A program made the position numbers and the translations under genes. Positions 44,922 through 56,734 of a DNA stretch of 64,000 nt are shown piece after piece. The stretch comes from Pyrenula massariospora. Its lineage: Eukaryota > Ascomycota > Eurotiomycetes > Pyrenulales > Pyrenulaceae. Numbering within the stretch: the first letter of the stretch is position 1; each line of letters starts with the position of its first letter. The notes below the pieces were generated by a model that ran no database searches, had not been told where the DNA came from, and saw only the letters and a program-made list of their open reading frames with translations. The stretch is taken from positions 248,001 through 312,000 of the forward strand of contig JAGFMI010000014.1 of NCBI GenBank assembly GCA_021030905.1, read 5' to 3'.

Positions 44922-47414
44922 CGCGAAAACCCCACCTCTCTGGAAGGAAAGCTGGACCTCTAGTTACCAGGAGCATAGCTTAATTCATACATGAATGACG
45001 ATCAAGACTCATTCGAATGATACGGGTCAGATTTTACCTTTCGAGTTTTGATGTCTGAGGTAGGTCGGTCCGAATTCATTTCGCATCCTGCTTTCATTGT
45101 ATTTGACGTCGCAGTATCTAATCCAAAATACACGCATTAACAACTGCATAGTGTCCTCGGAAATGCCCAGCAGTAAGGTACCGGTTTTGTGTCATACTAT
45201 TGTACAACCGTCTCGATGCGTTATGAAGAATTTAAGCTGTATCATGTATTCCCACAGTCCAGAGTTCCTCACGCTGTTCGTACTCGCGTAATACTACTCA
45301 AAGACAGATACAAATATTACGCATAAATGTGATCAATACGATGAGAACGCCAATTGTTGGCCTATTGGGATTCTCAGATCAGGTCAATACCCAACCTTGA
45401 TGTTTCAAGGCAAAACCACTTGCGTATACAACTTACATCTCCACCCCGGCCCAATGAAAGTATCGACCCCCATTTCGTTCTCTAACCCCGTCCGTACCAG
45501 GATGCGCCAAGCCTGTTCCTAAAGCCCAAGCCCCAGGCCCCATCCAGCGAAGAACATCCCGAAACCAGCGAAAAACAGCCCTTCCAGAAAAAGCCTTCCA
45601 CTTCTAACATTTGCGGGCCCCTCTCTTCTCTTGCAGCCTCCCGCCTGTCCGTCATATTCAGCCCAAAACCATCCATCCACGCGGAAAGTGCCGAATGGAG
45701 AATATTGACTCTTCTAGAAGACCCACGCCGCCCGTTCCAACGTCGACGGACCCCCGGCTTCTTATGCCGCAGGCTCGTTATCTATCACATACAGTGGCAT
45801 CTACTTCCCAGTGTGTGCAAAGCGAAGAATTTAACTGTATCGGCCCTGGTCGAGGTGTTCCCGTGCCAACATCTACGGTTCCATGGCCTTTATGCCCTGC
45901 CCCATCTAGTTCATTCCAAAACGCCTTCTCACTCTATTGCAGTTAGCCAATACCCACTTGCACGAAAGCTCGGATAACGTTTCAGGATTGTGCATAATCG
46001 CCACACAGCCTCGTATGGAAGGGTGGGCCTTGGGGGCCGTTGCCAAGGCTGACGTATAGAAGGCCTGATACGAATGTACATATTAACCAAAAATGTGCTC
46101 GGCAGTGACCCCGGAGAAAGAGGGCTTAGGTCAGAGTTAGTTCGTGAGCTTTTCTCTTCGTGGCGTGGCGATCTGCCGCGTTTTGCGTGCGTCGAGCCGT
46201 CGACACGCAAACGTTGTTCCAAGGATCTAGGGTAAACGAGAGTCGGATTCCTGCCCCGAGACGAATCCTTCTTCTTTTGGCCCGTGACATCACGCCATGA
46301 TATTGTGTTTCGTGTAGCAGCCAATTGAGAATGTGGAAAGGCAACGTCATTGTGTCTGTTTCTGGTTTCTCACTACGCGGCCATATGACATGTGCCTAGA
46401 ATATTGACTTGACTGTTGTAAGCATTTGACGTACACAATGAATTGTAGCACGAAAGCTTAGGTTGTGAGGCATTTTTGGGGACAAAAGGATAGGACAGGA
46501 CCACAATGTCCGCTATCTATTTGTTGATCGTGGTAATGCTACGTATCTTGTTTGACCATTCAACAAGGCATATTTCGCTTTACACATCGGAGTTCTGCAA
46601 CGCTGCGTCACCCAAGGTTTTGGAGGAGAACAATTCGATTATGCACAACTTGATTCAGGGTTCCCAACGCCATCCTCTGTTCGGGTTTGACTGACCGAGA
46701 GACTGTTGGCACCAATTGGACTTGAGATGATGTCAGAGTGCAAACTGTATGCAGCCAACCCGACCGTTTCCGGAGTGTAGCAGACTCGACCGTACTAGGC
46801 CTATCGGACCGATAGGGGAGAAAAAGCAATGACCGAGGTAACAAGAAACAAGACAAGGTCTTGTCCAAGTTCGAAATGAAGTAATTTGTACCAAACGAAT
46901 TCAAAATTTTCGCCCGAGCTTTGGCCTTGAAGCTGCTCCAATATTTGGCTTTTAGATAGTGCAAGGTTGTGGAATAATTTTACTATGCTTAGGGAATGAT
47001 ACCTAAGTGTAACACCAGTTTTGAGAGGAGATATATTTGGGAAGGTATTCTTTATTCAATTTTGAACAAACTTGTGTATAATTTGAATTGCTTGAGCTGT
47101 TAGTGTAGAAGCGCTGTTATGGCAGTGGAGGTTCGCTGTCAAGCCGGAGGCTTTACGGCCTCGGCATACTTGACAAATTAGGCACAGCCTTACCGTCTAA
47201 GACTGTCTAAAATAATTCAGCCTTCCGCATCTACAACAACGTGAAGAAGCAAGCGTCAAAGTCCAGGCAAACACTTGACAGCGTCGGAGTCATCTACGCC
47301 ATTTCCAACCTCATTACAAGCAGACAATGACCCGGTAGACACTGTTTTCCCGTCTGGCGTTCTCCTCACCTCCCCAGTAAATCAGCCGCATCCAAATCAT
47401 ACGTTTCCGCCGTC
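44922..47414. other. Gene-poor tract, right part
   Basis: About 2.5 kb upstream of EMC6. Frames of 110-131 codons exist (45611-45946 plus, 45929-46324 minus, 46608-46964 minus), but none shows a known domain, signal peptide or splice support. No RNA gene seen. Confidence 0.4.
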
Positions 47415-47985
47415 ATGGCGCCGACTCCACAAGAACTCTCCTACCTTCTCCATCCGCTTGTTCCAGAATCGCACGCGCATAACACAAGAGTAAGTCTCTA
47501 TCTCCTCCTATTCCCAATCGTCACCGCGCATCCAGCGCATTTCTACGACACCTATCCCCCAGCACACCACCACGCCTCCCCGGTTCACCAATTCCTTCCA
47601 CCACTCCTCCCCCTTCCTCCCCCAGTACCCTCCTATCTAACCCCCTCCACCCAACCTCCAGGTCCTCACAACCCTCCGCTCCCTAACTTCCCTCCTCCTC
47701 GGCCTCAGCGCCGGCATCCTCAACCTCGAGTCCACCGCCGGCTTCGCCTACTACGCCCTCGGCACCTGCGCCATCTCGCTGCTCATCCACCTCTTCCTCG
47801 CCGGCGGCCGTCCGGAGGAGTACTTCGCCGGCAGCGGCGTCAGGGTCGAGGAGAATCTGCAGGGGGGCCTGAATTATGTGCGGACGGGGGCTTGGAGGGA
47901 GATTTGGCTGGGAGGGGGGGTTTTGGGGGAGGCGTTGAGTGGGTTTGTGCTGGGGTGGGCGGGGATGGGGGGCGTTTTGCGGTAG
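47415..47985 (+). CDS. emc6: ER membrane protein complex subunit 6 (EMC6)
   Basis: Two exons, join(47415..47489, 47662..47985), give 132 aa; the 172-nt intron (GTAAGT...CTCCAG) is pyrimidine-rich. Family features are the cytosolic N-terminus ending 'ESHAHNTR', a first membrane pair beginning 'TLRSLTSLLLGLSAGILNLE' and 'GFAYYALGTCAISLLIHLFL', and a C-terminal segment 'REIWLGGGVLGEALSGFVLG' ending 'WAGMGGVLR'. The pattern 'LGLxAGxLxLES..GF' matches Emc6, a small core subunit of the EMC insertase that places tail-anchored and multipass proteins into the ER membrane. The last exon is very GC-rich. Convergent with the patatin gene. Confidence 0.9.
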
Positions 47986-48897
47986 GAGGATGGGGAAGAG
48001 GGATAAGGAGGGCATGAGATGGGCGTGTTTGACTAGGTAGACGACATGTATCGACCTTACTTGGGGGTTTTCAGTATTGACCCGCTTCCTGCAGCGGTCA
48101 TAAAGAAGATTTGCCCAACAGTCAAGCAACAAGTGAACCTCACGCCCAATCGCAGAATCCGAAAACCAGATTATACAGGAAAATCAAAACACTCCAACAT
48201 ACCCTCTCCTTTCACCATACGCTCTTCCCTTTTGTGCCTCTTCCTTTTTCAATTTTGCTTTCCCTCCCGGCATCCATGCGTACTCCTTCACCCGCGTGCG
48301 CTTCTAACTATCGTCCTTCTCTCCACAGCCCATCGCTCAGAACTTTACCTCGCTACGAGAAACCCCTCTGTTTCAAGTCGTACCCCTACCGAATCTGTAT
48401 AACCGCGTGTCTCCATTGTGGCAAGCGCGGGATATATCTGACCGTTGGTCTACGAGGGAGTTTGATCTGTCTTAGGTGCTAGGGATAGTGTATGTGTAAT
48501 ATATATCAGAAGAAGGGAACTGCAGTGGTAGATATACCGGGTACGGTATCTGCAGCAAACAAGGAACGAAACAGCCCAGAGGGATGAGAGGCCGCTGTAG
48601 GTTAGGAATGGAGGTGTTGAACATTGTGGGAAAGAACTTTTGTATCTGCGTTGAGCCCGTCTCCCGATCTAGATACCCAATGGCAAGACCGCATCGTGAA
48701 TCACAGTACCCTACAAATTTGCTTCAAATAAGAGAGCGAGATACTTGACTCTCATAGGAATAATCAATTACTACCAATACCAAATCACGACTTTCCAATC
48801 AAACGAAGGCTGCCCTCGGGGTATCGATACGAACAACGTCCCCAACGCCACTCGCAATGCGTATCAACCAACATCGCAATCTAATGCCAATACTCCA
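47986..48897. other. Convergent intergenic region
   Basis: About 900 bp between the stops of EMC6 and the patatin-like gene, so it should contain both 3' ends. The overlapping short frames show no domains. Confidence 0.5.
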
Positions 48898-51282
48898 TCA
48901 CCCAATCCTCGTCCCACGCTCATCTCGATCCTCGACGATCACCTCCTCCGCATCATCATACTGATCCTCATCCTCGTCCGTCATAGCCGCTTCCGTCTCC
49001 TCGAGATCATCAAAGAAAACCCCGCTCTGGCGACGGATCTCCTCAACGAGGCTGCTCGCCCTCCTAGGACTCTGGAATCCCGGTCTCAAAGCGACAGACG
49101 TCGGACTCGAAGGACTCGGCGTCGTGGGCCCTCCGGTGCGCAATCGCAATTCCTGCCCGCCGACAGCGTCTTGACTCTTAGTGGAAGACGATGTATTCTC
49201 CCCACGACCGAGCAGAGCTTCGTCATCTGACGCGCTACTCTCCAGCACACCATCTCCACGTTCCTTTTCCGCGCCTAGCCCGACCTCCATATCTTGCTGC
49301 ACGTGCACAAGCCCATTCTGCATGCTCGCCATCTCCTCCCCGCTCTGCCTCAGCCCCTCAACGATCAGCCTCTCCAACCCCATCCGATTCCGTATAAACC
49401 TCGCCTTGGGCCACGCGCTCCGCTCCCCCGCCCTCAGCATACGCGCCAGCCGCCGCGCGCTCGGATCGCTCAGAATGTTCCAGAAATCAGAGAGCTCGCT
49501 CTTGGGCCAGATCGTGACGGTTCCGCTGAAGCGCTGGAGCCAGATCTCCGACCAGTCCTGGCCGAGCGGGCGGGGGAGGAGTTCGAGGTGGCGGAGGATC
49601 TTGAGGTATTTCTGGAGGTCGAGCTTGAGGGCTGTTTCGGCGGCGGAACCGAGAAAGCCGCCACGCCAGCCGCGGCCCCGGCGGTGGGTAACTGGTCGAC
49701 CGACTGCGCCGCGGGATGAGAAGAAGAATAGGTTGATGTGCGGATTGACTTGAGACACGATCGAAAAATTAACGTTGAAGTGTAAATTAAGTGCCTTGAG
49801 GGGGATGTCCGTTCGCAGTGAGCCGTCTTTCCACTTGTGGCCGAAACTGTACGGCGCGAGATCTCCGTCGCGGGTCTTTCTCATCAAGACCACTGGGTTG
49901 AGAATGCCTGGTACTGCAGCGGATGCAAGCACGGCAGACCAGATAACGCAGTCTGGGCTGGTCAAGTAATTGGCCAAGATGGTCGGGGAGTGAGGGTCAG
50001 ACGGAACGCAAGAAACGTTGAGAATCCTGCCGGTCCGCTCGTATGCCTCTCGAAAAGTCGTATTGCCGCGACAGAACCAACCGCATTGGCGAGCCCAATC
50101 AAGGGTATCAAATCGAGCTCCGGTACGATACCACCGCTTCATCCAGGTCGAAAAAGGATCTGCGCAAGCTCTGATTCGGTACGCGAGGGCTGGAACAAGC
50201 AGTCTGCGGAGTTCAGAGTCAGTTCGTGTAGCTACCAATGCAGCAACGAGTGCCCCGCCCGAAGTTCCCGTGATGATCTGCGGAAGATCTTTTGTAACAA
50301 GGAGAGCTCGCACCACGCCGAAATGGTAGTATGCAAATGTTGCGCCACCGGACAGGCAGAGGGCTGTGCGGCCATAATTGGTATCGAGGTGCTTAAGGAA
50401 AGTTACCTTATCTGTAGAAGCGACTCGACTGCTAGATAAGATGGTTCGAAGGGCTAACTGAGTCTCGTCAATGAAATTCTGTACAAGATCCTTTGTGCCT
50501 ATATAGCTCTCGCTATAGAGACGCGGATTTTCAACGCCCACGAAATTGTTCTTGATGCAATTTTCTAACAGCACCTTGAGCTCCTCGGTAGACCGTCCCG
50601 TACCTGATGCCCCATTCTTCTCCTCATGCTCCGCTTTGTGGCGCAGGTCGATTAATTGAGCAGTGACCTTTTGAATAGTTTGGTGGTCATAATATGCATA
50701 CTCTGCCTGTTTCTTCCATTTGTTGTTGCCGAGATATCGATCCAGGTTTTCTGCAGCTGCTGACCATTCCTCGTAGTTGGTGGAGGATTGCAGTGCCTTT
50801 CGAAGCTTTTCCCTCTCTCCCGTCCAGGTGACGAAGTGTTCGTAGCCATAGATGTAGAAGCGAACGAGAGTGTACCACACCGAGAGACATATTATCCAGC
50901 CAAAGACAGCGAATAACAGCGGCCACTTGAGGATTTTGTACACGTAGCCCTCCCGCGTCTCGTCTTTGGTTCTTCTTGGAGCTTTCCGCCTCACTTTTGT
51001 TCTCTTGACCTTCTGGTGTATCGGTTTCCAATCATTTAGCGCCGTCACTGCATCTGCTTCTGGAGCTGCAAGCGCTTTGGCGAACTCGTCAAGGTCTCTG
51101 GCGGTGATGAAATCGTGGTCAAAGTCAGGGAGAGTGTAAGGATCGTAACCGCTATTCGGAGGTGGCGATGGGGCTCTTTCCCATCTACCATGGGCAGCCA
51201 TCCGGGAAGGCTGGAATGAAGACGCGGAGTGGGAGAATTCTTGTGGGGTAAGTAAACGGTTTGACGTACCGTAGCCCGACAC
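48898..51282 (-). CDS. Patatin-like phospholipase / triacylglycerol lipase
   Basis: A single exon gives 794 aa. A cytosolic N-terminus with basic patch 'KVKRTKVRRKAPRRTKDE' precedes a hydrophobic segment (about residues 117-147, ILKWPLLFAVFGWIICLSVW) suggesting membrane anchoring. The patatin domain starts near residue 303. It has the oxyanion loop 'LCLSGGATFAYYHFG', the nucleophile elbow GTSGG with Ser341, and the second catalytic residue Asp486 in 'WKDGSLRTD'. The layout resembles fungal TGL3/4/5-type lipases, which release fatty acids from triacylglycerol or phospholipid on lipid droplets or ER. The C-terminal ~200 residues are acidic and Ser-rich, probably regulatory. The exact substrate cannot be read from sequence. 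Confidence 0.93.
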   Translation of the reverse strand: MSGYGTSNRLLTPQEFSHSASSFQPSRMAAHGRWERAPSPPPNSGYDPYTLPDFDHDFITARDLDEFAKALAAPEADAVTALNDWKPIHQKVKRTKVRRKAPRRTKDETREGYVYKILKWPLLFAVFGWIICLSVWYTLVRFYIYGYEHFVTWTGEREKLRKALQSSTNYEEWSAAAENLDRYLGNNKWKKQAEYAYYDHQTIQKVTAQLIDLRHKAEHEEKNGASGTGRSTEELKVLLENCIKNNFVGVENPRLYSESYIGTKDLVQNFIDETQLALRTILSSSRVASTDKVTFLKHLDTNYGRTALCLSGGATFAYYHFGVVRALLVTKDLPQIITGTSGGALVAALVATRTDSELRRLLVPALAYRIRACADPFSTWMKRWYRTGARFDTLDWARQCGWFCRGNTTFREAYERTGRILNVSCVPSDPHSPTILANYLTSPDCVIWSAVLASAAVPGILNPVVLMRKTRDGDLAPYSFGHKWKDGSLRTDIPLKALNLHFNVNFSIVSQVNPHINLFFFSSRGAVGRPVTHRRGRGWRGGFLGSAAETALKLDLQKYLKILRHLELLPRPLGQDWSEIWLQRFSGTVTIWPKSELSDFWNILSDPSARRLARMLRAGERSAWPKARFIRNRMGLERLIVEGLRQSGEEMASMQNGLVHVQQDMEVGLGAEKERGDGVLESSASDDEALLGRGENTSSSTKSQDAVGGQELRLRTGGPTTPSPSSPTSVALRPGFQSPRRASSLVEEIRRQSGVFFDDLEETEAAMTDEDEDQYDDAEEVIVEDRDERGTRIG

Positions 51283-54227
51283 CTGGCGGGCGGGCGTCAG
51301 GCTCGGCAGGATGATTGGGGAGTTACACGCCGGGACGTTGAGCAGTAGTAGTATGTATCCAGACCCTTGTCATCAGTGGCGCTGGTGGCCGTGCATCCCC
51401 ATCGTCTCCACTTCTCCCGATCATCAGCCTCAAAAGCTTGGCTGTGGGGTATCGCATCTGCCCCTCATGCAATCTTTTGGAGACGCATGTCGTGATGCTT
51501 CTGATTTTTTTCCACGACCGATATCGTCGGCGTAGTTGCTGGGTTAGGATACCGCTCTTTTCGTGCAAATGCCGACATGATTGACAGCCGCCATCGTCCC
51601 GCTCCGCTGTCACATTAGGGTAGTATGGTTCCTTCATTGCCATCATCCCCTTCTTGTCGTCTTTAACATTGTGAGGGTCAAAAGGCTCCTGAGTCTCTCT
51701 ACAAGTGTTAAAGCCATGTTCAGGCTAAAATCTGTCTCTCAGCTACAATCAACTACTCGTCAAGTTAAAAAACGGAAGGAATACTACTACTAGAAAGAAG
51801 AGGGGGTTCACTCTCGACGTACAGGTCCACCGTTCTCTTATTGCGCTGTTAAGTGCATTTCTCCGAATCTTAGTGTGCCATTCATCATCATGCATGACAA
51901 TGGACAGCTTTGTCCGTCAATTGACCAATCAAAAACTATCGAGGTTTGTGAAACGGCTGGGACATGCAGCACGAAAAGCGAGCGGAAACAGAGCGAGAGC
52001 CAGCGTGGGATGCTGCAAAAATCATTACCTAGGCGAGGAAGTGGGGCGGTGGGGGCTATAGAGCACATGCAGCACCGTTCCAAGCCCCCTAAGTCATCCT
52101 GACCCGAGCATGCTGGTAAATTTGATATATCTAGGAGCATGACGGGACAAGGATTGCAAGATGGAAGCTATGCAAAGCCAGGCATGCAGCTAACTGCAAG
52201 CTGCCCGTGATGCAGCCCCCGCAGGCGCTCTTTGTGGGGCGTCGAAGGGGTGTCTCGATGCCATCGTTGCGACAAGTCTTGGGCGTATCCATTGGCCAGG
52301 AGCCCAATTGCGAAGTCGGATACTGCAATCCACACCGACACTGAGAAAAGCTGGAGCGATGGTCCGTGCAATGCCTTCAGATGCGTTGAAGAGCTGTCAT
52401 GTGAGGCTTTGGTGGTCGCCGCTTGCGTGCCGTATCCCGTACTACTGCCTGTGGGATCCCGCCGCTCCAAGCTTCTTCGGCCGTTCGGTCTAGCACGACC
52501 GCGTCGAGAGGACCATATGACAGCAGACCACCAATGATAAGGTACCTTGTATTAGTTTGAACGCTTGGAGCAGTCGACGACCCATGGTAGCTTAGAGGTT
52601 TTCAAGAGAAAGCATGCGGCAGAGTTTGAGAGCATCTCAAATCGGATGCAGGTCTACTGGGCAGATATGCGTTCAACAATATTCAGATGGCGACGCCGAG
52701 ATAGCCGCACATACCCTCCCTCGCTGCTGTGACATGATACACCATGTCAGATTCGAGTTCTATCTAGCGTTTTGCCCCATCCATCGTGAAGGAGCTGAGT
52801 GTCCTTAGTCTCTCGTCGGGTGTATATCATGCCCTTGGCAGGGTAAGTTTAGTTTCGCTTTGGAGGTGGCCATGCCCTACGAGTGCGTCAAAGCCCCCGC
52901 GCTCGACAGCTGAAATTGAGTTGGTGGTTCACATTTTGTGGCCTCGATTCCGCTCTTATCAGTCCGCTATCCATCCGGCGGTGAGGATATCGATTTCCCT
53001 GAGTCAGCGGTGTGGCACGCTATGATTACAATCCAGCGGTGGATGGCGTCCACACCAGCGTCGGTTGTTGCTCTCCATTGCGGGCGTGCGCGAGCGAGAC
53101 CGAGAAGATTTTGAGGACCGAAGATCTTTGCACGTCAAGTGTAGCAGAGGCCGAGAGAGTATTTGGAAGACGAGCCGGCGTTGTTGGAGAGCTGCAGATG
53201 TAGGACACTTACGCTTTGAAGCCTTGCAGAAGCTCCTGGTCATTGGTGCCATTCGCGTGCGTGGGTGCCAAGACCAGCGGAAATTGAAGCAGGCTGGGTG
53301 GTTAAGCCAATCGCGCCCAGGCCCGCCCAAAGCTGCCACCAAAGGCCCCCGTAACACCCCCCCAAACCCTGTTGTTGACGCTCATCGACACCAGGGTCTC
53401 CAACCTGGAGTGGAACCCGCTATATCTTCAGCTACCCGCCCAAACCAGGCTGCGTCCATCTCTAATATCGAACGTGCCCGCTAACTGTGCCCCCGCCACA
53501 TCACCCTCGTGGGCGTGGTCATTGGACCCCTAATCAATTTCCTTCTCCGCTAACTCATCTCTGGCTCGGAGTCTTCCCTCCAAGACGACGTGGAAGCACC
53601 ATTGTTGAGCTTTGTCCACAACCTGACTGATTGCGCCAGTACACCTTTGATGATTCACTAGACTTGTCATTGCCTCTTCCATATCGCCTCTCAGCAGCCA
53701 TCTGAGACACCTACAGCCTCGTGTTCCCTTCAGAAGTTCGCATCTCTTCGCCTGATTGTTGCTATTTCCGACCAGGCCGCCTTGTCACAAGCCCGCCTGC
53801 GGTTGATCCGGACAAGACTTGGTCATCCACGTCCAACCATCGTCAGGTGCCTTTCATTAAAAATTCATTACGTTCAAACCGCCGGATCTCCACGGCAATC
53901 ATTTCTTACGACCTGGGCGAGGGTCTAAAATCTTTAAACTTACAGTGTTTGGATTGCACCGGCCTAAAATGTCTCGTCGGGCAGGTACGCTAGTCCCCTC
54001 GGTGTTGGGAAGTGTACAAAGTTTTACGCGTGCAAGGCTACCAAGTTAGATACTGACAGCTCGAAAGCAGAGCCTTTTGATTCCCTCGACCCAAAGTCTT
54101 CGTCTCGATAAGACGCGCGTTCTCCTCTTCCCCAGACCGATGTACGGACGATAAACACAGCAGTCCAATATAAAGTCGGCCGAGGCCGCCCACAAATTCC
54201 TAGTACAGGCCAAGAACCCAGCCGATA
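51283..54227. other. Gene-free stretch between divergent genes
   Basis: About 2.9 kb between the patatin-like gene start and the LRR gene start, so both promoters lie here. GC-rich frames at 53004-53484 overlap on both strands, and a donor-like GTAAGT occurs at 52838. No frame could be joined into a convincing gene. A frame at 53721-53993 just ahead of the LRR gene is probably leader. Confidence 0.45.
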
Positions 54228-56734
54228 ATGGAGAAGCTGGAGACTGAAGATGGACTGCTGTTTGTCAGGGTAAGTGTTAAGGTCTCCTTGTTAGCGACAA
54301 GAGTGGCATGATGGACAGTCAATACCATTTACGGATTTCTAGCTAACAATACCTTCGCGACCAGAGCCTAGCCAGCTTTGTCCGCACACACGAGAAAGCT
54401 CTTGCGAACGCCCTTCAGATGAGGCGGCAAGCCCCGAAGAACTCCTCTACCGTCAGCCTTCCAGATGGAAACCCACCTCCAACTCCCACACCTTCTTCTC
54501 ATGCCTCAAGCTCACTTGCCTCTGCATTTTCATGGGGTGCACTGCGCTTCACATCACAAAATATCAAACCCGCAAAATTGACGTTGACTCCACATCATCT
54601 GTTCTTCCTCCTGTCAAGGATGGAAGACCTGTCCATTCCTGTAGGTCCAATGAGTGTTCGCCTTGAAAGTATCCATGCCGAGTCCTCTCCCGCCAACTAC
54701 GTTTCGTTCCTTCACCAGTCGCAGAAACCCCAAAAAGGTCGTAGTGATAATGACTCTCTCCATTCCGTGTCAAGTGTTCGGAGTGTTATGTCCGGTATGA
54801 GTGCAATATGGTCCAGCCTCGGCCTCGGCTCCTCCAGTGCTTCAAAATCGGAAAAGGCCAAAATTGCGGCTGATGCAGACCTAAAGTATCTATATTCTGC
54901 ATTCACAAAGATACCTTGCCTGCGACTAGCTCCGGACCACCGGGCCCGATTGATTCGCGGATATGAAGAATTTCCATTCGACACAGCAGTCCCGCTCCAT
55001 GCATTCAAGAATGTCCAAGGATTAGAAGTGATTGATGTTGACTTCCGACAGTTTCTCGGATGGGACAAGTTGTCTGAAAATCTAGTATACCTGACGGTGA
55101 AAAGAGCCAAATTGGATGACCCGACTGATTTGATCACTGGCATCGTACTAGACGATGCTGATAGGCGAAGACGACGGTCTGCTAAAAATGCTCCCTCTCC
55201 AACTATTGCGTGGATGGTTCCGTCACCCCAAAAAACAGAATTGGCCAGGTCTAATTCTGATCCAGGTTCTCCTGGAGGAGAGCGATACGCGACCAGTGCA
55301 AGTCCCAAACACATTGCTTTCAGTAAGGACGCTTCAGAGACCGCCAAGGATTCTTCATACTCATCAGCGGGCAACATTTCGCCAGGAAGACCTACGACTT
55401 CACGGACAGCATCCACTTATCGACACGTAAGAACTAAGTCTAAGATCAAACGCTCTGGATCCGGAAGCTCCAACTCTAGCGAGCATTCATTTGATGCTCG
55501 CAAGAGTGGCAGCACCACCCACTTGCCTACGTCGACGATGCTTTCAGCTAGTAAATGGCAGCGACTGAAATACCTCAGTCTCGCTGACAACTCGCTTACT
55601 TCTCTTTCTGTTGAAAGTCTGGCTCCTCTCGCCGGAACTCTACGCTCCTTAGATCTATCTTCGAATCTCTTTACGGAAATACCAGATAGCCTCGCATCGC
55701 TAGTAGCTCTGCAGTCCTTGGATCTCTCCAACTGCATGATCGAGTCCTTGCACTCCCTCCTCCGCTACCCTTTGCCGGCCATCACCAGGCTAAAACTCAG
55801 GTCGAACCGCCTGCGCTCCATAGCTGGCGTAGAGCGATTGCCATCCCTTGAAAGCATTAACCTGCAAGACAACAAGCTCTCCGACCCTACCGAGATGGCA
55901 AGGCTCACCGGGATACCTGACCTTAGAGAAATCTGGGTAAAGCACAACCCCTTCACGAGGAGCCATAGTGGCTATAGAGTTACAATCTTCAACCTTTTCC
56001 GAAAAGCCCCAACCGGCTATATGGAGGACATTGGGATTGACAATAGTGGCCCCAGTTATAGCGAGCGAAAGCAACTTGTGGATCGGGTAGCAGAGCCTGA
56101 GCGACCTCCCGGGTTAACGTCCAATACTTCGCCCAAGTCTTTGGAGCCTCCTGTGATCCATCATTGGTCGCTGCCTTCTTCTGGCCCAGAAGTCCACATC
56201 GAACAGTCTGTCACCGTGAGCCAAGCTCGTCCTGCACCAGCATCAACACAGAGCGAATATAATGTGAATACAGCAAGAAGGAAACGGGGCCCGAGGCGAC
56301 GGATCGTGGATATCTCCAAAGAGGAACCCATACCCACCTCAACTTCGCAGACTGCTAACAATCGTTCCCCTCCAGAAGATACAAAGCCTGGATCATTGCG
56401 TAGGCTGTCATCCTCTCGTAACAGCACAACTGGTCAGGATCGACTGCAATCTATTTCTACTCCTCAGCAGACCGGGGACGGCTTGACTGATGAGGTGATA
56501 TCAAAGTATCTCAAAGATACGGAATGGGATCTTGGAAATGAAACGTACCGCCAAAAGATTGAAGCTTTGAAAAGCGAGGTGGGAAGCAATTGGTTGAGTG
56601 TTCTTGGGGAAAGAGGTTGGGATTTACAAAAGGAACACGGAGCACGCCATTCAGCAGTATCGTCCCATATTTCACCTCATTTGCACCGAACGAATAACCA
56701 CGCCATCACAAGTGGAGGACGGTCTATTGGATGA
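54228..56734 (+). CDS. Leucine-rich repeat protein, STK11IP-like
   Basis: Two exons, join(54228..54269, 54365..56734), give 803 aa; the 95-nt intron joins 'EDGLLFVR' to 'SLASFVRTHEKALANAL'. After a Ser-rich insert, 'FPFDTAVPLHAFKNVQGLEV' and 'LVYLTVKRAKLDDPTDLITG' resemble the segment ahead of the LRRs in animal STK11-interacting protein. LRRs run from about residue 411 to 550, with units such as 'LKYLSLADNSLTSL', 'LRSLDLSSNLFTEIPDSL', 'LQSLDLSNCMIESL' and 'LESINLQDNKL', and a cap 'LREIWVKHNPFTR'. The C-terminal third is basic and disordered, with 'RRKRGPRRRIVDIS'. Likely a scaffold. The STK11IP resemblance is from motif order and should be tested; the precise role in fungi is unknown to me. 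Confidence 0.85.

Noticed and set aside
47415-48017. Unspliced 200-codon frame at the EMC6 locus
   Set aside because: It reads through the intron and then in the wrong frame; splicing at 47489/47662 gives a recognisable EMC6 instead.
53004-53484. GC-rich overlapping frames of 117-139 codons
   Set aside because: Both strands are open, there is no domain, and I found no consistent splice model; likely compositional.
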